A stretch of 5,147 nt of DNA from CALLVY01 sp937899855 (GTDB lineage Bacteria > Bacteroidota > Bacteroidia > Chitinophagales > Saprospiraceae), in the NCBI GenBank assembly GCA_039820405.1, contig JBCBQC010000189.1:1-5147 (forward strand), written 5' to 3'. The notes below the pieces were generated by a model. That model was not told the origin of the DNA. It saw only the letters and a program-made list of their open reading frames with translations, and did no database searches. The translations under genes and the position numbers were made by a program. Of this stretch, positions 1 through 5,147 are shown in pieces (the first letter of the stretch is position 1; every line of letters begins with the position of its first letter).

Positions 1-30
1 CAAGTTTGGAAATGGTGAAAGCTTCAAATT
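1..30. repeat. Left arm of perfect 30-bp inverted repeat
   Basis: Bases 1-30 are the exact reverse complement of 192-221. The match stops at base 31/191 and begins at the first base of the window. The 161-nt spacer between the arms shows no extended pairing. Both arms lie inside the thioredoxin-like reading frame but are read in opposite senses. A fold-back chimera at a contig end or a genuine long hairpin would both give this pattern. Confidence 0.9.
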
Positions 31-580
31 TGGCTTTGGCTTTGGCCTTTTTAAAATGCCAAAACTTGTCTGGCCGATTCTCGGGACCCTCTTGGGCTAC
101 AAGTCTTTCGACAGTAAGAGCCGATACGGCCAGGTAGGCTTCGGAGCTGGATCGGTCTACTGCTGGCATCAATATTTTAAAGAGGATGGCTAATTTGAAG
201 CTTTCACCATTTCCAAACTTGACCCCATCGCTATCGTATTTCCCCTCCCCCAGCTCGGTGGCCATGATGAGTTTACGGATCATCGTTTTGATATTGGCCG
301 TATTGATCTGACTACCCAGTAGCCGCGCCACCACGTAGGCATCGTCGATCTGGAAAAGCAAGGTGGGCAGACTGGTGATTTCAAGTTCCCGGGCTTTCTC
401 CGGCCAGGCTTTAACGTCGAATAAGGTCAGGCGGTACGGAATGGGTTCGGGCAAGTTGTCGAACTCCTGTTCCAGCTCCTCAAAGGCGCGTTGTGCCGCT
501 TGGCAATGCCCGTGGTTGACCGGGGCGCTACACTCCAGGGCGGTCGTCGCCAAAAACATTCGGATCGACTTTACTGGCAT
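1..580 (-). CDS. Thioredoxin-fold protein lacking CxxC, C-terminus cut by window edge
   Basis: This frame is open for 193 codons from ATG at 580 to the left edge of the window, with no stop. Residues 9-105 follow the thioredoxin order. A strand and cysteine region (C17, C26) comes first, then a helix rich in Glu (QAAQRAFEELEQEF), then FDV at 54-56. Next is the cis-proline loop ITSLPTLLF at 68-76, then VARLLGSQ at 84-91 and a final helix. The usual WCGPC is replaced by a C-x8-C arrangement, so classical dithiol redox activity is doubtful. Residues 106-176 are an extension I do not recognise. The start overlaps the stop of the upstream gene by 10 nt (ATGCCAGTAA). An in-frame stop lies 13 codons upstream, so no longer start exists. 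M8 is an alternative start. There is no signal peptide, so it is probably cytoplasmic. Codons 184-193 lie in an inverted repeat at the edge and may be artefactual. The fold call is by motif recognition only; the function is unknown. Confidence 0.82.
   Translation of the reverse strand, partial: MPVKSIRMFLATTALECSAPVNHGHCQAAQRAFEELEQEFDNLPEPIPYRLTLFDVKAWPEKARELEITSLPTLLFQIDDAYVVARLLGSQINTANIKTMIRKLIMATELGEGKYDSDGVKFGNGESFKLAILFKILMPAVDRSSSEAYLAVSALTVERLVAQEGPENRPDKFWHFKKAKAKAKFEAFTISKL
29..46. repeat. Tandem hexamer, three copies of TTTGGC
   Basis: Three exact TTTGGC units lie end to end beside the edge inverted repeat, sharing two bases with its arm. On the minus strand they encode an alternating Ala-Lys run (AKAKAK) in the thioredoxin-like protein. 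The low-complexity run sits right at the possible chimera junction. Confidence 0.7.
192..221. repeat. Right arm of perfect 30-bp inverted repeat
   Basis: This is the internal partner of bases 1-30, identical over all 30 positions after reverse complementing. On the minus strand it encodes KFGNGESFKL (about residues 121-130) of the thioredoxin-like protein in continuous sensible sequence. It is therefore more likely to be the original copy than the edge arm. Confidence 0.9.
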
Positions 581-801
581 GGGAAAGGCTTTAAAATTTC
601 GAAAGCTTTGGTATTGTCCTCAATCACCCGCATCATCTCGATGCGCTCTTCGCGGTAAATTTCTATCAGGGTCTCGTTACAGGTATTCCACTTTTCGTAG
701 GAAAAGTAGCTAAAGACCAGCAGCATCACGAAAGAAAGGCCCTGGCGTTTGACCTGGTCGATTAAGTACGACATGAGCTGAGTTTTGAATTTTGCGATCA
801 T
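571..801 (-). CDS. Small single-span membrane protein, holin-like (BhlA/UviB-like layout)
   Basis: This 76-residue protein has a short amphipathic, basic N-terminus, one hydrophobic segment at about residues 21-34 (GLSFVMLLVFSYFS), and then a charged helical tail, EIYREERIEMMRVIEDNTKAFEIL at about 47-70. A single span followed by a Glu/Arg-rich helix with an E-x-N-T-x-A stretch is the design of BhlA/UviB-type holin-like proteins and of small membrane proteins in Bacteroidota prophages. The position straight after a fibre gene agrees with a lysis role. I chose ATG at 801, which leaves 17 nt after the fibre stop. The frame can be extended to a TTG at 846, but that would overlap the fibre gene by 28 nt and add 15 residues without hydrophobic character. 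No ribosome binding site is visible. Alternatives are an antiholin, a spanin-like part or an unrelated membrane peptide. The membrane call is firm; the holin role is inference. Confidence 0.78.
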   Translation of the reverse strand: MIAKFKTQLMSYLIDQVKRQGLSFVMLLVFSYFSYEKWNTCNETLIEIYREERIEMMRVIEDNTKAFEILKPFPCQ

Positions 802-818
802 GATAAGGGGTTTACAAG

Positions 819-3800
819 TCAGGGGTTGACCGAGATCAAATACCAATAGTCGAGTACATCATCATGTTGGATGGCGAATCCACCTCCGTCACGAATTACA
901 ATAATTTCATCGCCTGCGGTTTTGATCCGGTTCCCGGGATCGGAGCCGGTGTTATTCGACGACAGCGTCAAGGACGCACCCCGGACATGAAAATGCAGCG
1001 TGGTACCGTCGCTCTGAGCCTCTATACCAGTCAAGAAAGAGGCCGAACTCAGATTCAAAACCACCCGGTGAGTGGTATCGAGGCCTGGGGGATTGTAGTT
1101 ATTAATCACGCCCGACTGGGTATCCTCCAGCCGATTGGAAAATTCATTTTTATCCCGCCACTGCGGGGCCTTATCGGGGCCCAGACTTTCGATGACCTTA
1201 CCCTCCGTACCGGGATCAGCATTGAGTTGGAGGTCACGCGCGCCCGTCATGACCAAATAGATGGCATTACTATCCACAGCTACTTCAGATATTCCACCTT
1301 CGGCTACATTTGCGTTTTTCATGCTCGTGTAGCCGTCCCCGTTGAAGATTGTATTGAAGTCATTCGCGGGAAAGTTCTCCGTGTAGATTTCGAAGAAATT
1401 CGCGCGGTGACGGTGACGGGTAAATACGCTGCTGTTCGCAACGTACTGTTCGAGTCCGTTCAGCAGCCAGCGCGTGTTAAAAGTCGTTCCCGCGTTATCA
1501 AAGTTATATTCGAGCGTATGGCCGAGTCCAGTCAAAATCCTATCGTCCGTCAGGGTATCGGAGGTATTGTAAATATTTTCGATCGCGGCGGTGGCGGTAC
1601 TGTTGATGACGTAAGGGTCGCCGCCAGTTCCCGTGCCGCTGATCGTCACGTTATTCCCCGGCTGGACGATCGTTTCCGAACCATCCGGCTCATCCGCCTC
1701 GATGACGTTTCCAGTCACGTCGACAGCCAGCAGCTTCGCCACACTTCCGCTGAAGTCTCCCTGACCGTAGTGATCGAGAACCAGCCCACCATCGTAGCGG
1801 AACCGAGCCGTCCGCGAGGTCACCGGGGCGCCTTGGTTATTCGTATTGTACACGTCTAGATTTACCTCTCCGTTTCGCGTGGTCGATTGCGTCCAGGTAT
1901 TTTCGGATACCGCCTCGATCCGGGTAAATTCGCCAGCCCCATTCGGTGTCGTGTCATTCGCTCCAAACTTGATCTGGCCCAGCACCTGACCAGCGGATAC
2001 GGAACCATCGGTGTTGTCCAAAAGGATACTCGGGAAAGCGCTGGAAACCTCTAAGTCCTCAGAGGGGGTCGCCGTTCCTATACCCAGGTTGCCGAAGCCA
2101 GTCAACCCCACATTGAAGTTGTTCGTCGGGATTTCCCGGTGGCTTAAAAGGCCAGCGCTCGTTTCCCCGATGGCATTCCCGAGCTGGATCGTGGAATCAT
2201 TGACCAAGCTCGTTCCATTTTCAGCATTGATGCCAAAGTTCAGTTCCTGAGTAGGAGGCGGGGCAGTACTCATCGTCGTATCACGCCACTCTACCCCATC
2301 ACCCGTCGATACCAAAATTTGCCCCGGGGCCCCGGGGCTACCGTATCGATCCACGACCTTTCGCTCAAAACGGACGTCTCTGCGGTGGATCAGGGTATCG
2401 TTGAGCGTCAAGGTGCCCTCCCATTCGATATTTTGATTGTCCGTAAAAACGGTAGTATTAGCACTGACGTTATCCAGTTTGAGTAGTGTCGCTTGGCCAG
2501 TCGTCCCCGAGAACAAGGGGGCAGCACCGTCATTGAATAGCTGGCAGTCACGAAAATAGAGACTTTGAGTACCAGGTACTTCAAAGCTATTAGGAGTGTT
2601 GATCCGGACGACAGGTTGACCGCTCTCCAGCGTCCGAAAATCTCCTTCGATGACGAGCGAACTGGTACTGTCAATATTGCGGAAAGAGTTATCCGGATTC
2701 AAGTGGAGATACATCGCCGAACCAGAGCCGGAGACATACTTACCTTTCACGAGCATATGACTATGATTCTTTAGACTTCCACCAAATAACGAGAAGCCCG
2801 CCCCATATCGAGAAAACGCATTGGGTAAGTCAATAACTACATTACTCGTGTCCGTAAAGATTTGCCCTTGCAGCGCAACAAGTTGCTGGGTAGAGTTGAT
2901 ATTGTCGGCGCTAATGAAAAGGCTGACGTTGCGATTGGGGAAGGTGTTTTGGTTCCCCCCAAGAATCTGGATTTCCGTTGGCCTTGCGGCATTCGAATCC
3001 CATTGGTTGGGGGCATAGGTTCCCGCGGTCAGTCCCGTGTTGTAGATGTTCCCCAATCGAGTAGAGGATACCAATCCAACCGCACCTTGGTTTCTCTGGT
3101 AGATTAGACTGTTGGCAGAAGCACCGGTAATGCCGATCGTACCGATCTCGATGCGGTTGCTACTGCCGCGCTTATCTAGCGCGCCCTGGTCTCGGAGCGT
3201 GACGGAGGTCCCCCCTTGCTCAAGTCGATCAGCACTAAAAAAGTGCTGATACGGATAAGTCTGAGCCGAGCTGGAGGTAGACGAATAGATCGTACCACCT
3301 ACCGCGGTAGCTTGTTTTACATTGATATTCGAATAACGGGCACCGCTCTGGAAATTCCAGTTACCAATGCCCTCCGATCGCTCCAGATTGATGTGACTTT
3401 CGATATTACCGTAAATCCCCGTACTGACGTTACCCGGCAGCGGGTTGGGCGCATAAATCGAGCCGTGGCCCAGCAGGTCGAAACGACTGGGTGCGGTCAC
3501 ATAATCGCTCCACCGGCCCAGACCCGTCCCCATGTCGATCCCAGCGTTGACCAAGCTTGCGGAAGCTTCGAGAAAGTACGTAATGGTATCACCAGCCTGT
3601 CCGAGTTGGTCATCTTGATAACTTCCGGTGGAGTTCAAAACGTATTGCCCTGGATAAAGATGAATCAGGTCTCCGGAGATACTGGAGTCTCGTGCCCGTT
3701 GGGGATCAGGGTAGGGACAGTGTTCGTCCCCTACCCTACCTACCGCACCGGCCGTACTCACGTAAAGTACTCGTCCGTGATCCTCCGACTCAATAAGAGT

Positions 3801-4334
3801 AATAGGATCAGTCCAACGCTCACCATCGAAAAAAATCAGACCACCATCACAATCATCCAGATTGTCGATGACTGCAACAGATCCCTCGATGGGATTGGAA
3901 AAAGTCGAGGTGTCCGCCAGTTCGATAATAGTCTCCACCGACGCCATCCCGGAGCTGTCGCTTAGAATGAGAATCTCGTTGGTGATGTTGTTGATGATCG
4001 TGTCGGCCGGGCACTGCGCGGCGGCGGTGGCCACGGTGCAGAAGTCTCCGGAGATACTCCCACTAGGGATGTACTCGATACCATTGAGATCAAAGGTGCC
4101 GGTGAGATAGCCGTTGCGATTGCGGCGGGAAGAATGTACAAAAATCCGGTAGAAGCTTACCTTATTCCCGTCCCCCAAGTCGTCACACAAAGGGACCATT
4201 TGGATACCTGAGAGGGCGCGTCCGGGGGCTTTTTGCCCGTGCAGCTCATTCGCAAAGACGAAGGTTAGGAGCAGCGAAATAAAGAGCCCCATGAGTAAAT
4301 CAAAGAGGCGTTTCGGAGATAATTTCAAGTTCAT
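819..4334 (-). CDS. Exported or membrane-anchored phage tail-fibre-like protein with beta-helix and C-terminal knob
   Basis: This 1171-residue modular fibre probably binds a receptor or surface glycan. Residues 1-34 look like a signal peptide or anchor: basic KLSPKR, then LFDLLMGLFISLLLTFVFA, with possible cleavage after VFA or HGQ. Residues 49-99 (LCDD... YIPSG...C) form a small Cys-bounded module common in Bacteroidota fibres, followed by IFFDGERW at 167-174. From 188 (RVLYVST, then GDLIHLYPGQYV at 221-232) to about 640 the sequence is Ser/Asn/Gly-rich and reads like a pectate-lyase-type right-handed beta-helix. Stalk motifs follow: GQILVSTG...W at 671-683, GIGTATPSEDLEV at 751-763, NNVTISGTGT...PYVIN at 894-911, IYNTSDTL at 921-928 and a second GK-VIESLG...W at 1045-1059. 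Residues 1075-1171 (NNYNPPGL, GNRI, LDYWYLI) match a frequent C-terminal fibre head. Five of six cysteines lie before residue 207. There is no T9SS sorting domain at the C-terminus. The ATG starts 3 nt after the upstream stop. No catalytic site was recognised. Host adhesin is the main alternative to virion fibre. Confidence 0.93.
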   Translation of the reverse strand: MNLKLSPKRLFDLLMGLFISLLLTFVFANELHGQKAPGRALSGIQMVPLCDDLGDGNKVSFYRIFVHSSRRNRNGYLTGTFDLNGIEYIPSGSISGDFCTVATAAAQCPADTIINNITNEILILSDSSGMASVETIIELADTSTFSNPIEGSVAVIDNLDDCDGGLIFFDGERWTDPITLIESEDHGRVLYVSTAGAVGRVGDEHCPYPDPQRARDSSISGDLIHLYPGQYVLNSTGSYQDDQLGQAGDTITYFLEASASLVNAGIDMGTGLGRWSDYVTAPSRFDLLGHGSIYAPNPLPGNVSTGIYGNIESHINLERSEGIGNWNFQSGARYSNINVKQATAVGGTIYSSTSSSAQTYPYQHFFSADRLEQGGTSVTLRDQGALDKRGSSNRIEIGTIGITGASANSLIYQRNQGAVGLVSSTRLGNIYNTGLTAGTYAPNQWDSNAARPTEIQILGGNQNTFPNRNVSLFISADNINSTQQLVALQGQIFTDTSNVVIDLPNAFSRYGAGFSLFGGSLKNHSHMLVKGKYVSGSGSAMYLHLNPDNSFRNIDSTSSLVIEGDFRTLESGQPVVRINTPNSFEVPGTQSLYFRDCQLFNDGAAPLFSGTTGQATLLKLDNVSANTTVFTDNQNIEWEGTLTLNDTLIHRRDVRFERKVVDRYGSPGAPGQILVSTGDGVEWRDTTMSTAPPPTQELNFGINAENGTSLVNDSTIQLGNAIGETSAGLLSHREIPTNNFNVGLTGFGNLGIGTATPSEDLEVSSAFPSILLDNTDGSVSAGQVLGQIKFGANDTTPNGAGEFTRIEAVSENTWTQSTTRNGEVNLDVYNTNNQGAPVTSRTARFRYDGGLVLDHYGQGDFSGSVAKLLAVDVTGNVIEADEPDGSETIVQPGNNVTISGTGTGGDPYVINSTATAAIENIYNTSDTLTDDRILTGLGHTLEYNFDNAGTTFNTRWLLNGLEQYVANSSVFTRHRHRANFFEIYTENFPANDFNTIFNGDGYTSMKNANVAEGGISEVAVDSNAIYLVMTGARDLQLNADPGTEGKVIESLGPDKAPQWRDKNEFSNRLEDTQSGVINNYNPPGLDTTHRVVLNLSSASFLTGIEAQSDGTTLHFHVRGASLTLSSNNTGSDPGNRIKTAGDEIIVIRDGGGFAIQHDDVLDYWYLISVNP
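3709..3736 (-). repeat. Intragenic hairpin, 10-bp stem with one bulge
   Basis: GGGTAGGGAC at 3709-3718 pairs with GTCCCCTACCC at 3726-3736, with one extra C bulged and a 7-nt loop. It lies inside the fibre gene where residues about 200-208 (VGDEHCPYP) are encoded, at the entry to the beta-helix region. There is no U-tract and it is mid-gene, so it is not a terminator. It may be incidental. Confidence 0.5.
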
Positions 4335-4337
4335 GGA

Positions 4338-4706
4338 TTAGAGATTTGAGAGATCGACAGCGTGGGTGCTGGGGTACTCGGCCAGGAATGCGTATTCGTT
4401 TCCGTTGCTCACAACAACTACTTCGGGAGCGAAATCTTGAAGTTCACCGGCCAGGTTCGTCCGGGCAATGACCTCGAACACCTCACCGGCGTCGTATTCC
4501 GTCCCATTCACCAATACCGGTTCTCCAGCGAAGGAGGGGACAACCCGGATACGATAAGCTCCGCTCGGGAAATTGACGTCGCTGGTGTGGCGGGTACTTT
4601 CCCGGTGTTTGATTTCGCCGGGTTTAAAGTCCAATTGTACATCGCCCACTGGCGTGCTATTACCGTTTCCGGTCGGGCCAAATTGTGATAGTAGTATATC
4701 AGCCAT
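4338..4706 (-). CDS. Small beta-rich phage-type structural protein, unrecognised family
   Basis: This 122-residue protein has no signal peptide or membrane span. Residues 1-45 are polar and Gly/Asn-rich (SQFGPTGNGNS). From about 48 on the sequence alternates hydrophobic and polar residues as in a beta-sandwich: SGAYRIRVV, then VLVNGTEYDAGEVF at 64-77, then ARTN, then FAPEVVVVSNGNEYAFLAEYP at 92-112. The NG-turn followed by a Gly-Glu-x-Phe strand resembles small virion proteins encoded near tail fibres in Bacteroidota phages. It also lines up without gaps with part of the preceding gene product. The ATG overlaps the preceding stop by 8 nt (ATGGCTGA), which suggests translational coupling, and the fibre ATG follows its stop after 3 nt. 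This placement suggests a tail-tip, fibre-attachment or decoration role, which is inference. It could also be a fibre assembly factor. Confidence 0.85.
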   Translation of the reverse strand: MADILLSQFGPTGNGNSTPVGDVQLDFKPGEIKHRESTRHTSDVNFPSGAYRIRVVPSFAGEPVLVNGTEYDAGEVFEVIARTNLAGELQDFAPEVVVVSNGNEYAFLAEYPSTHAVDLSNL

Positions 4707-4986
4707 AAGATTTCCGTTTTTGAGTCCGAACGTAGAGTCGATTACCCGACCAAATTCGGGGAGGATCGGCAGTTGGAGGATCAGCTAAGGGGATGAATTT
4801 GATGCTGTAAGCATCAACCAGAGCACAACCATCGTCCGCCCGCTCCCGATAGAACTCCAGGGGATCGAGAACGATATGATCGTTGAGGACTACGCGAGTT
4901 GTCCCCTGGTTCTGGAAGAAGATCGTGGAACAAGCATCAATGTATTGCGGATCATTGCTTACGACGACGTGATCGGCATTAAACAT
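4699..4986 (-). CDS. Small beta-rich phage-type protein (95 residues)
   Basis: The chosen start, ATG at 4986, gives 95 residues beginning MFNADHVVVS. The frame is open to an earlier ATG at 5022 (107 residues, MSTIKRVPERLQ added), but that would overlap the upstream gene by 44 nt. The inner ATG overlaps by only 8 nt (ATGTTTAA), the same geometry as the next junction, and has GGAAAGG 6 nt upstream. The protein has no membrane span. It contains a strand-turn-strand pattern, IFFQNQGTTRVVLNDHIVLD and LEFYRE, resembling the N-x-G-T-x-x-V-x-I-N-G pattern of small beta-sandwich proteins in Bacteroidota prophages. Near the end an ADPPTADPP duplication forms a Pro-rich linker, followed by NRLYVRT and a basic tail, QKRKSYG. 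A virion or tail-tip role is inferred from the neighbouring fibre; no enzymatic motif was seen. Confidence 0.78.
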   Translation of the reverse strand: MFNADHVVVSNDPQYIDACSTIFFQNQGTTRVVLNDHIVLDPLEFYRERADDGCALVDAYSIKFIPLADPPTADPPRIWSGNRLYVRTQKRKSYG

Positions 4987-5147
4987 TTGGAGCCTTTCCG
5001 GTACCCTTTTGATCGTGGACATTTTTCATAACAGTTTCTACCAACTGGTCGGCCATGGCGGGTTGTTGTTGGGAATAAATAAAAACCGCGTCCAGTAGGT
5101 CGTTTATGTAATATTGAGGGTAGCGTTTTTGCATGTGATGTGCGAAG
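4979..5147 (-). CDS. C-terminal part of an unrecognised protein, cut by window edge
   Basis: An open frame enters from the right edge (first whole codon at 5146) and stops at TAA 4979-4981. It encodes 55 residues: FAHHMQKRYPQYYINDLL, then a helical DAVFIYSQQQPAMADQLVETVMKN, then a polar tail ending KAPNV. The composition is protein-like, and the stop overlaps the next gene's ATG by 8 nt, which supports it as real and as the upstream member of the same transcription unit. A Met at 5134 could be the start of a complete 51-residue protein, but the frame stays open to the edge, so a longer protein is equally possible. I do not recognise the family. The context suggests a phage tail or virion gene. 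Confidence 0.66.
   Translation of the reverse strand, partial: FAHHMQKRYPQYYINDLLDAVFIYSQQQPAMADQLVETVMKNVHDQKGTGKAPNV
4993..4999 (-). promoter_or_regulatory. Shine-Dalgarno-like GGAAAGG
   Basis: On the minus strand GGAAAGG ends 6 nt before the ATG at 4986. It is the only purine-rich site with good spacing seen at any start in the window. It favours the 95-residue start of that gene over the ATG at 5022, which has nothing similar upstream. Bacteroidota often do without such sites, so this is supporting evidence rather than proof. Confidence 0.45.

Noticed and set aside
363..713. 116-codon plus-strand open frame
   Set aside because: Overlaps two minus-strand genes with good protein signatures (thioredoxin fold and membrane protein); its Ser/Arg-rich translation looks like a shadow.
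802..846. N-terminal extension of the membrane protein from TTG 846
   Set aside because: It needs a TTG start, overlaps the fibre gene by 28 nt and adds no recognisable sequence; ATG 801 gives a normal spacing.
819..1100. T9SS C-terminal sorting domain on the exported fibre
   Set aside because: The end of the protein (LDYWYLISVNP) fits a fibre knob and lacks the usual Pro-Asn-Pro and Gly-rich strand pattern of that sorting domain.
864..1859. 331-codon plus-strand open frame
   Set aside because: It is fully antisense to the fibre gene, whose frame shows clear family motifs. The plus-strand translation is Arg/Val-rich with no recognisable motif, as expected for a shadow frame.
2408..2674. 88-codon minus-strand open frame inside the fibre gene
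   Set aside because: Out of frame with the fibre, no signal or motif, and the fibre frame is continuous here, so there is no sign of a frameshift.
3709..3736. Transcription terminator
   Set aside because: The hairpin lies in the middle of an intact coding frame and has no T-run after the stem.
2000..3800. Polysaccharide-degrading enzyme domain in the fibre
   Set aside because: The region reads as a beta-helix like those of tailspike lyases, but no catalytic pattern can be identified by eye, so no enzyme activity is claimed.
3216..3965. 249-codon plus-strand open frame
   Set aside because: Antisense to the N-terminal and early beta-helix part of the fibre; no motif and no independent start signal.

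Overview
The window looks like part of a phage or prophage (or a tail-derived particle locus) from a Bacteroidota bacterium. The main reason is the large gene at 819-4334. It strings together short motifs that I associate with Bacteroidota tail-fibre or surface-fibre proteins: a Cys-bounded N-terminal module, a right-handed beta-helix region, GIGTATP, GTGTGGDPYVIN, IYNTSDTL, and a C-terminal NYNPPGL...W knob. Most gene starts lack a Shine-Dalgarno sequence, which also fits Bacteroidota. No replication, integration, capsid or terminase gene is visible, so lytic phage, prophage and domesticated element cannot be told apart.

All six supported genes lie on the minus strand and are packed like one transcription unit. 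In order of transcription (right to left) they are: the C-terminal end of an unrecognised protein (4979-5147, cut by the window edge); a small beta-rich protein (4699-4986); a second small beta-rich protein with a related motif (4338-4706); the 1171-residue fibre (819-4334); a 76-residue single-span membrane protein of holin-like design (571-801); and a thioredoxin-fold protein without a CxxC motif (1-580, cut by the window edge). Junctions are 8 nt overlap, 8 nt overlap, 3 nt gap, 17 nt gap and 10 nt overlap. There is no gene-free stretch over 20 bases, and no promoter or terminator was recognised.

A plausible reading is a tail-tip/host-recognition block (small virion proteins plus fibre) followed by the start of a lysis or accessory block (membrane protein plus thioredoxin-like protein). 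Three things do not fit a standard block: the fibre starts with what looks like a Sec signal peptide or signal anchor; the thioredoxin fold has a C-x8-C spacing instead of CxxC; and the left 30 bases of the window are a perfect reverse complement of 192-221, which may be an assembly or amplification fold-back rather than biology.
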